Assembly (NCBI RefSeq): GCF_023073915.1
Contig: NZ_JADPKK010000022.1
Coordinates: 62,001-126,000, forward strand
DNA: 64,000 bases
Direction of reading: 5' to 3'
Source of the DNA: Bradyrhizobium sp. 149
Lineage (GTDB): Bacteria; Pseudomonadota; Alphaproteobacteria; Rhizobiales; Xanthobacteraceae
The number at the start of each line of letters is the position of its first letter. The stretch's first letter is position 1. The translations under genes were made by a program, and so were the position numbers. The notes below the pieces were generated by a model. That model saw nothing but the letters and a program-made list of their open reading frames with translations. It ran no database searches and was not told the origin of the DNA. Shown here piece by piece: positions 1 to 7,902 of the stretch.

Positions 1-1
1 G

Positions 2-268
2 TTCGATCCGCTGGTCGGCGAGTTCCGGGTGCATTATGCCGGATTCTTCGATCCCGGCTTCGGCTATGCCGGTGCCGGCGGGCTGGGATCGCGCGCCGTG
101 CTCGAAGTGCGCTCGCGCGAAGTGCCTTTCATCCTCGAGCACGGCCAAATCGTCGGCCGCCTCGTCTACGAGAAGATGCTGGCGCGGCCCGACGCGATGT
201 ACGGCCAGCGCATTGGCTCGAACTACCAGGCGCAGGGCCTGAAGCTGTCGAAGCACTTTCGGGTGTAG
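2..268 (+). CDS. dcd: dCTP deaminase, long form (3' end only)
   Basis: Only the last 88 residues are in the window; the gene enters from the left edge. The visible part contains VPFILEHGQIVGRLVYEKM and a C-terminal NYQAQGLKLSKHF stretch. I recognise these as the C-terminal domain of the roughly 370-residue 2'-deoxycytidine 5'-triphosphate deaminase of alphaproteobacteria, which supplies dUTP for thymidylate synthesis in the cytosol. The stop codon is TAG at 266-268. The catalytic N-terminal part cannot be checked here. An uncharacterised dUTPase-fold protein is the only reasonable alternative. Confidence 0.75.
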   Translation, partial: FDPLVGEFRVHYAGFFDPGFGYAGAGGLGSRAVLEVRSREVPFILEHGQIVGRLVYEKMLARPDAMYGQRIGSNYQAQGLKLSKHFRV

Positions 269-279
269 CGATCATCCGC

Positions 280-312
280 AGCCCGGATTACGCTGCGCTC
301 CGTCAGGACTAC
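280..312. repeat. Fragment of an intergenic repeat
   Basis: The stretch reads GCCCGGATTACGCTGCGCTC and resembles one arm of a dispersed palindromic element common in Bradyrhizobium. The second arm is not present, so it looks like a decayed half-copy between dcd and the PAS gene. Confidence 0.35.
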
Positions 313-332
313 ATTCCGTCCGAGGTGGCGAG

Positions 333-746
333 ATGACAGATCAACCCGAGCTCGACACAAAAATCCTCGACGACGTCGCGGATGCGCTGATCTATTCGGA
401 TCGCTCCGGCACAATCATGCGCTGGAATCGCGCATCGGCCGCACTGTTCGGCTTCTCCGCGGACGAAGCGCTGGGCCAAAATCTCGACCTGATCATTCCC
501 GAACATCTGCGCGCCGCGCACTGGCGGGGTTTCGAGGCCGCGCTGGCCAGCGGCGCGATGAAGCTTGCGGGCAAGCCGACGCTGACCCGCGCGCTGCACA
601 AGAGCGGACGCAAGCTCTACATCGAGATGACCTTTGCACTGGTGCGGGACGCCGGCGGCGCGGTGCAGGGATCGGTGGCCATGGCGCGCGACGTGACCGA
701 GCGCGTCGAGCGCGAGCGCGCAGCCAAAGCCACGCACAATTCGTGA
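333..746 (+). CDS. Single-domain PAS sensor protein
   Basis: This 137-residue protein is almost entirely one PAS fold. It opens with VADALIYSDRSGTIMRWNRA and continues with a GFSADEALGQNLDLIIPEHLR loop and a C-terminal TERVERERAAK helix, which is the usual linker into an output domain. No kinase, GGDEF or HTH domain follows, so it is a stand-alone sensor that would have to act through a partner. There is no signal peptide or membrane segment, so it should be cytosolic. PAS domains bind haem, flavin or small molecules; the ligand here cannot be told. Confidence 0.8.
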   Translation: MTDQPELDTKILDDVADALIYSDRSGTIMRWNRASAALFGFSADEALGQNLDLIIPEHLRAAHWRGFEAALASGAMKLAGKPTLTRALHKSGRKLYIEMTFALVRDAGGAVQGSVAMARDVTERVERERAAKATHNS

Positions 747-850
747 TGCGGAATTGGCGGGCCGGCACGCAGGGCGCCCTGCGTGCGGCTCAGGTTGTCT
801 GTCACCGGGGGCAGTGACACACTCGATCAAAACAAGGATCGGGAGCGAAC

Positions 851-1903
851 ATGACCGCCGCATCGGACCCCGCGCAGGAAGCTCAATGGAAACGCTGGCG
901 CGCGGTTGCGGACCTCTATCACGCCTACTTCACCGGCTTGATCCTCACCGTGGTCACGCGTCGCGGCACGGCGGATGCCGCGGAGTTCGTGTTTCGCGTG
1001 TTCCGGCGCCAGCAGCAGGAGCGCTTCCTGCCGGGGCTGGAAAAGCTCGGGCTGCGCCATCTGCCGCCAGCGGTCGCCGCCGCGCAATATCACTACCTCT
1101 CCAACTGGATCGGCGGCGTGCATGTCGAATACATGCATGAGAGCGACACCAAAGCCTGGATCCGTTATCCGCCGCCGCGGTGGATCTGGAAGGGCACTGC
1201 CATCTGCGGCGTGCCGGGCGAAGTTTCGCGCGCGATGCTGCGCGGCTGGCACGCCAACAACGGTGTGGCGCTCGGCGATCTCCGCCTGGGCTTTGTCTGC
1301 ACCAAGCAGAGCGTCGACGGCCAGGACGGACTCGAAGGCTATTACCATCAATACGACCAACCGCTCGAGCTCGACCAGCGCTTGGTGTTTGCGCGGCATC
1401 TCGAAGCGCCGCTGTTCGATGCAAAGTCCGCGCCGGCCCTTCCCGTCGCGAGCTGGCCGAAACCGCGGCTCGAAAAAGCCTATCGCAACTATGCGATGGA
1501 ATATGTGCGGACCGCCGCGCCCGTGATGGTGCAGCTGTTCGGTCCGGAGGATGCCGGCTATCTCCTGCACCTCACGGGCAAGCTGATCGGGATGCAATAT
1601 TTCGATGAGGTGGCTGCGGCGCTGTCGATGGGCCGCGGCCGTGCGAGCGAATTCGCGACATTCCTCAACGCACTGTTCGTCGCGCAGGACGATGCGGCCG
1701 AGACGACGCAATCCGAAGGCACGTTTGAGCTCCGTCAGCAGAGCTGGAAGCTGATGGACGACGTCGCCGATTATCACCCCGCCTGCGCAAAGGTGCTGAC
1801 GGGGTTGTTCGAAGGGCTCGCGGCAGGATGCGGGCGGCACATCTGCGTACACCTGTCCTCGACACCGGGCGGCCGTCCGCCATTGCTCTGGCGCATCGGG
1901 TAA
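851..1903 (+). CDS. Conserved hypothetical protein
   Basis: A 350-residue protein that I do not recognise with confidence. It starts with an amphipathic helical region (WRAVADLYHAYFTGLILTVV) and has a tryptophan/tyrosine-rich centre (YMHESDTKAWIRYPPPRWIW). A cysteine-containing central segment is GLEGYYHQYDQPLELDQR, and the C-terminus has an HICVHLSS strand. No signal peptide or clear membrane span is visible. Codon use matches its neighbours. It might be a small-molecule-binding or hydrolase family related to DUF6125 or the aminothiazoline-carboxylate hydrolases, but that is only a loose impression. Confidence 0.6.
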   Translation: MTAASDPAQEAQWKRWRAVADLYHAYFTGLILTVVTRRGTADAAEFVFRVFRRQQQERFLPGLEKLGLRHLPPAVAAAQYHYLSNWIGGVHVEYMHESDTKAWIRYPPPRWIWKGTAICGVPGEVSRAMLRGWHANNGVALGDLRLGFVCTKQSVDGQDGLEGYYHQYDQPLELDQRLVFARHLEAPLFDAKSAPALPVASWPKPRLEKAYRNYAMEYVRTAAPVMVQLFGPEDAGYLLHLTGKLIGMQYFDEVAAALSMGRGRASEFATFLNALFVAQDDAAETTQSEGTFELRQQSWKLMDDVADYHPACAKVLTGLFEGLAAGCGRHICVHLSSTPGGRPPLLWRIG

Positions 1904-2066
1904 ATCCTCCAGAAATGCGCTGCCGCAGGGCACGCCTGCATCCGGCGCAGGAGGAATCGCTGCGTGCCGTGCTAACAAGCCTCTGGTTGCGCCCTGCGCG
2001 CGAACAATTTATTGGCACACCTACTCATTGCTGCGCTGCAAATGGCGCTCGCGCCCGGGAGAGGAC

Positions 2067-3512
2067 ATGTCCGACATCGCCGAAATCCCGGTCGATGAAC
2101 AAGAGCGTCCGCTGCCGCCGCCTCCGCGTGCCGTGAAGAGCGCGCTGTTGGACGGCCCGATCCTGCGCACGCTGCTCGGGTTGGCTTGGCCGAACGTGAT
2201 CGCGCTGTCGGCCGGCACCTGTACGGTGATCGCGGAGACCTCGTATATCGGCCGGCTCGGCGTCGAGGCGCTGGCCGCGATGGCGCTGGTGTTTCCGACA
2301 GTGATCCTGACCATGACGATGTCGGGTGGTGCCATGGGCGGTGCGGTGGCCTCGTCCATTGCGCGCGCGCTCGGCGCCGGGAACCGTGAGCGCGCCGGCA
2401 CGCTCGCCGCGCACGCGATGCTGATCGGCATCAGCTTCGGCCTCGTCTTCATGCTGGGCATGTTGATCTTCGGGCCACGGGTGCTGGAAATGCTGGGCGG
2501 CCGCGGCGATGTGCTGACCCATGCGGTTGCGTACACGCAGGTATTTTTCGGCGGCGCCGTGCTGCCCTGGCTGCTCAACACCATGGCCGGCGTGCTCCGC
2601 GGTACCGGCAACATGAAGCTGCCGTCGTTCCTCATCCTCAACTCAGCGGCCTGGCAGATCGTGCTCGGCGGCACGCTCGGCCTCGGCCTCGGACCGGTGC
2701 CGCAGTTCGGCATGCGCGGCGTCGCGGCCGGCGCGCTGATCGCCTATTCCATGAACATCTGCATCATGGGCTGGTACCTGTTCTCGGGTCGCGCACGTGT
2801 CACGCCGAAGCTGCGCGGCCTGCGCATCCAATGGGCGATGTTTTTCGACATCCTCAGGGTCGGCGCCATCGCCTGCTTCTCGCCGCTGCAATCGGTGCTG
2901 ACGATCTCGATCTTCACCCACATGCTGGCGAAGTTCGGCACGGCGATCCTCGCTGGCTACGGCATCGGCGCGCGGCTCGAATTCCTGCTGACCTCGATCG
3001 CGTTCTCGTTCGGCATCGCTTGTGTGCCGATGGTCGGGATGGCGATCGGCGCAGGCAACATCGCGCGCGCCCGGCGCGTCGCCTGGATCGCCAGTGCTGC
3101 CGCCTTCGTGGCTGTCGGCGCACCGGCATGCGTCGTCGCGATGTTCCCCGATCTCTGGATCAATATCTTCACGGACAGCGCGGCCGTGCGCGCGGCAAGC
3201 CATCAATATCTCTCGACGGTCGGGCCGTTCTACGCGTTTTTCGGCCTTGCCACGACGATGTACTTCTCGTCGCAGGGCGCGGCCAAGGTGATCGGGCCGG
3301 TGCTGGCGCAGACGGCGCGGCTGATCTACATCTCCGCCGTCGGCTGGTGGCTGTCGACGCACGATGCCACCGCGCAGAGCTTTTTTTGGCTGGCTGCGAG
3401 CTCGATGGTCGTGCTCGGCTTGCTCTCAGCCTCCAGCGTCGTGCTGACGCGCTGGGGACCGCGCGCGAGCAAGGCTGCGATCAGGCCGGTTCTCTCGGGC
3501 GTTGCGGACTAG
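2067..3512 (+). CDS. MATE family multidrug/solute efflux transporter
   Basis: A 481-residue inner-membrane protein with about twelve hydrophobic segments and the two-bundle layout of MATE exporters, which push cationic or organic compounds out using proton or sodium gradients. Typical features are the opening LLGLAWPNVIALSAGT, the glycine-rich MSGGAMGGAVASSIARALGAGN turn after the second helix, and its counterpart FSFGIACVPMVGMAIGAGN in the second half. I chose the ATG at 2067, which follows a GGGAGAGGAC ribosome site. The stop codon shares a CTAG with the stop of the convergent gene on the other strand, so the 3' ends overlap. The substrate is unknown. Confidence 0.85.
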   Translation: MSDIAEIPVDEQERPLPPPPRAVKSALLDGPILRTLLGLAWPNVIALSAGTCTVIAETSYIGRLGVEALAAMALVFPTVILTMTMSGGAMGGAVASSIARALGAGNRERAGTLAAHAMLIGISFGLVFMLGMLIFGPRVLEMLGGRGDVLTHAVAYTQVFFGGAVLPWLLNTMAGVLRGTGNMKLPSFLILNSAAWQIVLGGTLGLGLGPVPQFGMRGVAAGALIAYSMNICIMGWYLFSGRARVTPKLRGLRIQWAMFFDILRVGAIACFSPLQSVLTISIFTHMLAKFGTAILAGYGIGARLEFLLTSIAFSFGIACVPMVGMAIGAGNIARARRVAWIASAAAFVAVGAPACVVAMFPDLWINIFTDSAAVRAASHQYLSTVGPFYAFFGLATTMYFSSQGAAKVIGPVLAQTARLIYISAVGWWLSTHDATAQSFFWLAASSMVVLGLLSASSVVLTRWGPRASKAAIRPVLSGVAD

Positions 3513-4009
3513 CGATGCCTGTGGCGGCGATGGCCGCCGCCGCCGACATTGGCGAGCCGCATCAGTTGCGGAATCATCGCCATCATGTCGCCGCCGCCGG
3601 CGCCACCGAGCATGCCCATGATATCGCCGCCGCCCATGCCCATACCGGCCGGCATGTAGCCGCCGCCTGCCATCGGCGTGTAGCCGCCGTAATTTGGCGC
3701 ACCGAAACCGCCGCCGAGATTGCCACCGGCGAGGCCACCAATGCCGCCGCCCATCATGCCGCCGAGCCCGCCGCCGCCATTCTCCATCATGCGGCTCATC
3801 ATCGGGCCCATGGTCTGCATCATCATGCCGAAGCGGCGCTTGCCCATCTTGGCCTTCATCATCTCCAGCATCGGGGCCATCTGGGTCATCATGTCCTCGC
3901 CGCCGGCACCTCCGCCGCCGAGGAACTGCGCCTTTGCCGGCGCGCCCGAAATCGAAAACATCAGCAGCACGGCGGCCGCCTGGCAGATCACCTTGTCCGC
4001 GCCTCTCAT
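3509..4009 (-). CDS. Secreted Met/Gly-rich low-complexity protein
   Basis: The start at 4009 follows an AGGAGCAGGCC ribosome site and gives 166 residues. A signal peptide (MRGADKVICQAAAVLLMFS... AKA-QF) is followed by a methionine-dense helix (MMTQMAPMLEMMKAKMGKRR, MMMQTMGPMMSRMM). Long glycine-rich stretches come next, and a basic histidine tail (GGGGHRRHRHR) ends it. Methionine plus histidine in an exported protein suggests metal, perhaps copper, binding, but nothing else shows function. I do not recognise a named family. It overlaps the stop of the MATE gene by a few bases. Confidence 0.65.
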   Translation of the reverse strand: MRGADKVICQAAAVLLMFSISGAPAKAQFLGGGGAGGEDMMTQMAPMLEMMKAKMGKRRFGMMMQTMGPMMSRMMENGGGGLGGMMGGGIGGLAGGNLGGGFGAPNYGGYTPMAGGGYMPAGMGMGGGDIMGMLGGAGGGDMMAMIPQLMRLANVGGGGHRRHRHR

Positions 4010-4109
4010 GGCCTGCTCCTCGCGTGCGTGGCGCCGCCGGGAGAGCGGAGCCAACCGGACGCACGCCGCCATGGTTATTGCGGACGAAGGCTGGGCTCTG
4101 TGAGAAAGA

Positions 4110-4511
4110 TCACGCAGCCGCTGCTGGGAACGCTCGGTGTATGGCGGCGACGGCGTCCTTGGTCTGTCCCTGCACATAGGGCGCAAGCTCGTTCGGCAGC
4201 ATGTCGATGGTCCAGACCAGGCGGCATCTCGCCTCGTCCTCGGCGATCACCTGCACCGAGGCGCTGTAATGCTTCAGCCGCTCGTTGTTGATCGCGTAGA
4301 CCAACCGCTGCCGCGCATCGTCGCAATCGACCAGCACCTCGCGTGCCACGGAGCCATTGGCGAAGGTGACGATGCGCGCATCGCCGTCGAGCTGACATGC
4401 CGTGACGAAGCCCGGCGCCAGCCGCCGATGCAGCGCGCCGAAATCGCGCACCGCGGCCCAGACGTCGTGCGCCGAGGCGGGGAGGGGAATGTCGTTGTGG
4501 ATGGAGGCCAT
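4110..4511 (-). CDS. SRPBCC-fold (polyketide cyclase/dehydrase-like) protein
   Basis: A 133-residue START/SRPBCC-type protein. MASIHNDIPLPASAHDVWAA is the typical first strand and helix; a G-ALHRRLAPGFV loop and TFANGSVAREVLVDCDD hairpin follow. A long C-terminal helix (MLPNELAPYVQGQTKDAVAAI) closes the ligand cavity. The ATG at 4511 is preferred over an upstream in-frame start, because the upstream extension reads through an intergenic palindromic repeat. The family binds or transforms hydrophobic ligands; no substrate can be read here. Confidence 0.8.
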   Translation of the reverse strand: MASIHNDIPLPASAHDVWAAVRDFGALHRRLAPGFVTACQLDGDARIVTFANGSVAREVLVDCDDARQRLVYAINNERLKHYSASVQVIAEDEARCRLVWTIDMLPNELAPYVQGQTKDAVAAIHRAFPAAAA

Positions 4512-4533
4512 GAAAATATCCTTGACTGGTTGA

Positions 4534-4624
4534 GTAGGGTGGGCAAAGGCGCAAAGCGCCGTGCCCACCATCCATCGGCATTGTCGCGTGCGACCGTGGG
4601 CACGCTTCGCTTTGCCCACCCTAC
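4534..4624. repeat. Palindromic intergenic repeat (GTAGGGTGGGCAAAG family)
   Basis: The left arm begins GTAGGGTGGGCAAAG and the right arm ends CTTTGCCCACCCTAC. Internal GTGCCCACC and CGTGGGCAC arms also pair, so the element can fold into a long branched hairpin. It lies between the VOC and SRPBCC genes on the minus strand. This is one of several dispersed repeat families in the window. Confidence 0.85.
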
Positions 4625-4646
4625 GAAATCTCGCGGGTGGCGAGCT

Positions 4647-5006
4647 TCACACACAAACCGCCTCGATATTGTTGCCGTCGGGGTCGATCAAAAACGCTGC
4701 GTAGTAAGTCGGGCTGTAATCCTTCCGTGGGCCGGCGCCGCCATTGTCGCGGCCGCCGCTCTTCAGGCCCTCGCTGTAGAACGCCTTGACCGCGTCATGA
4801 TTCCCGGCGCGAAACGCGATATGCGCGCCATCGGCTTTCCGTCCCTTGTTCAGGTGCAGCCACAGCGCCGGCTCGCCCTTTGGCCCGAAGCCGGCATAAC
4901 CGTCGCCGCTCGAGCACAGGACGTAGCCGAGCGGGGCCAGCACCGCGGTGTAGAAGCGCGTGGCCGCGTCGAGGTCGGCAACGCGCAATCCGATATGGTC
5001 GTACAT
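4647..5006 (-). CDS. VOC (glyoxalase/bleomycin-resistance fold) protein
   Basis: A 119-residue single-module vicinal-oxygen-chelate protein. It opens MYDHIGLRVADLDAATRFYTAVLAPLGY and ends with AAFLIDPDGNNIEAVC, where the conserved His near the start and Glu near the end are the expected metal ligands. The ATG at 5006 sits seven bases after GGAG and is preferred to upstream in-frame ATG codons. VOC proteins include lyases, dioxygenases and drug-binding proteins; the substrate is unknown. It lies downstream of the AraC regulator on the same strand. Confidence 0.85.
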   Translation of the reverse strand: MYDHIGLRVADLDAATRFYTAVLAPLGYVLCSSGDGYAGFGPKGEPALWLHLNKGRKADGAHIAFRAGNHDAVKAFYSEGLKSGGRDNGGAGPRKDYSPTYYAAFLIDPDGNNIEAVCV

Positions 5007-5062
5007 GGTCGTCTCCATTTCCAAAGCGCGCCGCAACTGGCGCGCGCCGGAGACGAACCTAG

Positions 5063-5902
5063 TCAGTTGAGGGCGAGCTGCTCTTGGAGAATCTTGCGCT
5101 TCCCCTTCGAGGCCTGACGGAATTTTGTCGGCGACACGCCGGCGGCGCGGTGGAAGGTGCGGACGAAGTTGGAGAGATCGCCGAAGCCGACGTCATAGGC
5201 GATGTCGGTGACTGCGATGTCGTCGTCGGTCAGCAGCCGCGCCGCATGTCGCAGGCGCGAGCGCACCAGATATTGATGCGGGGTGACGCCGAGCACGGCC
5301 GAGAACAGCCGCAGGAAATGGAACGGGCTGAGGCCTGCCTGCCGCGCCGCCTGTTCGAGGTCGACCTCGGCGTGCGAATGGGCGTCGATCCACAGTGCGG
5401 CCTCCACGGCGCGGCGGCGGTCGCGCGCGGTCGGCGTTGTCTGCTTGCGCGACCTGCCCGAGACGACATCGACGAAGCGGCCGGCGAGGATCTGACCGAC
5501 CTCGTCGAGACCGAGATCGCTGTTGCCATCTGCCGCCGTCTGGGCGAGCTCGCCCAGCACCATCAGCTCGGGGAGCGGCGGCGTCGCGCCGACCTTCCAG
5601 ATGTCGCTTCGGCCGCCGAGAGCGTCGACCAGATCCTCGCCGAGGAAAAAGGACAGGCAGACGTCGCCGGAGACATGTTCGTGCGTGCAGGTGTATTCCT
5701 CGCCCGGCGCGCCGACCAGCATCGAGCCGGCCACCAGTTCGAAGAAGCCGGCGCGGCACTGGCAGCCGAAGCTGCCCGCGCGGACATAGGCAATGGAATG
5801 GCCGGTGCGGCACTCCGCAAACGGGCTGTCGTCCGGTCCCGCATCGCAGCGAAACTCGGAGACCGTCATCGAGGGCGTCGTCAGCAGCGTGGTCGCATCC
5901 AT
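5063..5902 (-). CDS. AraC family transcriptional regulator
   Basis: This 279-residue protein has a cupin-like N-terminal sensory part (roughly 10-120) and two C-terminal helix-turn-helix motifs. The motifs are DLEQAARQAGLSPFHFLRLF and the signature VTDIAYDVGFGDLSNFVRTF, ending in GVSPTKFRQ. Several cysteines (FRCDAG, ECRTG, FGCQCRAG, YTCTHEH) sit in the sensory part. It begins 9 bases after the stop of the methyltransferase gene on the same strand, so the two are probably co-transcribed. The pairing recalls the Ada adaptive response, but the Ada metal-binding N-terminus is not present. Confidence 0.88.
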   Translation of the reverse strand: MDATTLLTTPSMTVSEFRCDAGPDDSPFAECRTGHSIAYVRAGSFGCQCRAGFFELVAGSMLVGAPGEEYTCTHEHVSGDVCLSFFLGEDLVDALGGRSDIWKVGATPPLPELMVLGELAQTAADGNSDLGLDEVGQILAGRFVDVVSGRSRKQTTPTARDRRRAVEAALWIDAHSHAEVDLEQAARQAGLSPFHFLRLFSAVLGVTPHQYLVRSRLRHAARLLTDDDIAVTDIAYDVGFGDLSNFVRTFHRAAGVSPTKFRQASKGKRKILQEQLALN

Positions 5903-5911
5903 GTCGCCTAT

Positions 5912-6490
5912 CTAGGTGGGCGCACGGGGCGGGGCAACGGGCAGCAGCACGTCGAACAGCGATTTGCTGGCGATCGGATGGGCGCCCTCGAGCGAGAGCA
6001 GCCGCCGCTTGGAGAGCACCCCGCCATAGGGCGAGAGCCGGTCGGTGTAGTTGCCGGCCTCCAGCACCCGGTGGCAGGGCACGATCAGCATGTAGGGATT
6101 TTTCGCGATCGCCTGCGCCACCGAATGCGTGGCGCCGGAGGCGCCCAACGCCTTGGCGATCTCGTGATAGGTGCGCGTCTCCCCGCGCGGGATGGCGCAG
6201 GCGGCCTCATAGACCCGCCGGTTGAAGCCGGGCACCGCGCTGGCGTCCAGGCTGACGTCTGAGAAATCAGGATCGCTGCCTTGCAGCAAGCCCACGATAC
6301 CCTCGATCGCGAACGCGGCGTTCGCGGATGGCCGCTGCTCGCGCGCCTCGGGATGGACCTGGAAAATCCGGCGGCGGGTGTCGATCTCCCGCGCCTCCGG
6401 CAATTGCACGGCGACCACGCCGGTGCTGCTCCAGATGATGCCGCAGCGCCCTATGGTCGTGTCGAATATCGAATAGCCAAGCCCCACCAT
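5912..6490 (-). CDS. ogt: Methylated-DNA--protein-cysteine methyltransferase
   Basis: This protein repairs O6-alkylguanine by one-way transfer of the alkyl group to its own cysteine. The active site PCHRV is present (Cys about residue 139), with the upstream DNA-binding helix region ATHSVAQAIAKNP and the recognition segment IPRGETRTYHEIAKALGA. At 192 residues it is close to Ogt/AGT length and has no AraC or Ada metal domain fused. The ATG at 6490 was used; a GTG two codons upstream is also possible. It is first in an apparent minus-strand operon with the AraC regulator. Confidence 0.92.
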   Translation of the reverse strand: MVGLGYSIFDTTIGRCGIIWSSTGVVAVQLPEAREIDTRRRIFQVHPEAREQRPSANAAFAIEGIVGLLQGSDPDFSDVSLDASAVPGFNRRVYEAACAIPRGETRTYHEIAKALGASGATHSVAQAIAKNPYMLIVPCHRVLEAGNYTDRLSPYGGVLSKRRLLSLEGAHPIASKSLFDVLLPVAPPRAPT

Positions 6491-6667
6491 GCACACGCCC
6501 CACTCAGTGCACGTCTCTCCCCAGACACGCGATCATAACACCGCCACAATCCGGCGCACCTGGAATCTTATCGAGACGTTAACAACCATCCGGCCGGTCG
6601 CGCCAAAGCGCTTGGCGGGAAGCGCCGTCTCGGCTAATCAGAGCGGGTGTCGGCTACCGCGCATCCC

Positions 6668-6741
6668 GCGGGCGTAGTTCAATGGTAGAACGGCAGCTTC
6701 CCAAGCTGCATACGAGGGTTCGATTCCCTTCGCCCGCTCCA
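6668..6741 (+). tRNA. tRNA-Gly, anticodon CCC
   Basis: The acceptor strand GCGGGCG (6668-6674) pairs with CGCCCGC (6731-6737), followed by discriminator T and an encoded CCA. The D-arm GTTCAATGGTAGAAC, the anticodon arm GCAGC-TTCCCAA-GCTGC (anticodon CCC) and the T-arm GAGGGTTCGATTCCCTT are all regular. There is no intron. The gene immediately downstream has unusually low GC, which makes this tRNA a candidate insertion point. Confidence 0.97.
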
Positions 6742-6889
6742 TGCCTCTTCTACCGGGGCGCTCCCCCACACGGTAAGTTATTGAGCCAAGTCGCTGTTCT
6801 AGGCTTCTGTGGACGCGTCTTCGTTTATAGGTCGCGGTTTTTTTTGGGTCCGCTTCTGTCGTTTCTCAGCAATCTTAAACAGGGGCAAG

Positions 6890-6911
6890 CGCGGTTTTCC
6901 TCATAACCGCG
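6890..6911. promoter_or_regulatory. Inverted repeat ahead of the HEPN-like gene
   Basis: CGCGGTT and AACCGCG form perfect 7-base arms around an 8-base spacer, about 43 bases before the start at 6954. It could be an operator or a weak terminator after the tRNA. A run of eight T at 6839-6846 lies just upstream. Confidence 0.35.
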
Positions 6912-6953
6912 AGTGCCACATCAGACCAACAACAATAGGCAGCCTCACGACAA

Positions 6954-7736
6954 ATGGCACAAGTGATCAATCTGACACTTCATCCTGATGGTGTTGCGGC
7001 TCCGGCGCACAGATCCGCAACGATCTGCCGAGAAGTCGTTGATCTATATTTTGATGCGTTGTCCAGAGCTGACCTTTCTCGGCCCCCTCCAGCACAAGAA
7101 AGCGCATTCTTCCGGTTTGACATCAATGGGCCCGAACTGACGCAAGAACAGCGCCGCGGCGCCCATGAGCGGTGGGTGTTGGCGAAAGCATTCCAAGATC
7201 TTATGCGAGGCGTTAGAGGTTCGTTGGAAGAGGCGTACTTCTTCATCGAATTGCTCAATGCCGGCAAAGTCAAAGTGCAGACGAACGCGACATTGGAAGA
7301 GGTGCTTGCGCCATTCCGGACCAAGGCCCAGAAGCTAAGTTTTCCTGATCTCATGACGCGTGTTAATCAGGGCCTTGAAAAACCTGTCTCGTTCGCTGAA
7401 GCGTATCGGTCCATGCAATCCGCGCGAAATTGCCTTGAGCACCGTGACGGCATTGTAGGGCGTCAGGACGTGGATGTAAGCGAGACGCTCAAGATAAGCG
7501 TGCCAAGATTGAAGGCGTTCGTGGAGCGGAGTGGAATCGAGATTGAGCTCCACAAGAATTTTTATGTCGAAGCTGGCACTTTGATGCAGGTTCGCGTGGA
7601 AACTCGGGATTTGGTCTTTCAATTGGGCGAGCAGCTAAGGATCAGCGCGTCTGACTTTGATGATATCGCATTTGCGTGCGCCAATTTTGGGACGATGCTG
7701 GCGCAGCAATTGCCAAAGATGTCCCCGGCTCCATAG
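6954..7736 (+). CDS. Putative HEPN-like protein next to tRNA-Gly
   Basis: A 260-residue cytosolic protein not matched to any named family. A long helical centre leads into SARNCLEHRDGIVG, where Arg158-Asn159 and His163 match the RNxxxH signature of HEPN ribonucleases. A hydrophobic helix precedes it (LEEAYFFIELLNAG). The C-terminal third is beta-rich (IEIELHKNFYVEAGTLMQV). Base composition is visibly poorer in GC than both flanks and codon choice differs, which points to transfer. There is no antitoxin or integrase next to it. The HEPN reading rests on one short motif. Confidence 0.6.
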   Translation: MAQVINLTLHPDGVAAPAHRSATICREVVDLYFDALSRADLSRPPPAQESAFFRFDINGPELTQEQRRGAHERWVLAKAFQDLMRGVRGSLEEAYFFIELLNAGKVKVQTNATLEEVLAPFRTKAQKLSFPDLMTRVNQGLEKPVSFAEAYRSMQSARNCLEHRDGIVGRQDVDVSETLKISVPRLKAFVERSGIEIELHKNFYVEAGTLMQVRVETRDLVFQLGEQLRISASDFDDIAFACANFGTMLAQQLPKMSPAP

Positions 7737-7902
7737 GTTTGTGTTTCGAATACTAAACCCGTCACTAGCATCGCTCAGACGACCAGCAGAAATTCTAATA
7801 TATTAGCCCGTTACTTCCGGCGTTCGCCGCTGCCCGCGCTAAGCTCCTTTGGCCATGGCGCAGATGCGGTCCTCTTGCTGGGCGATGTCCGGATAAAGGG
7901 CC

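Noticed and set aside
6742..6906. Open frame running from inside the tRNA-Gly
   Set aside because: It translates the tRNA and a T-rich spacer and has no ribosome site or family features.
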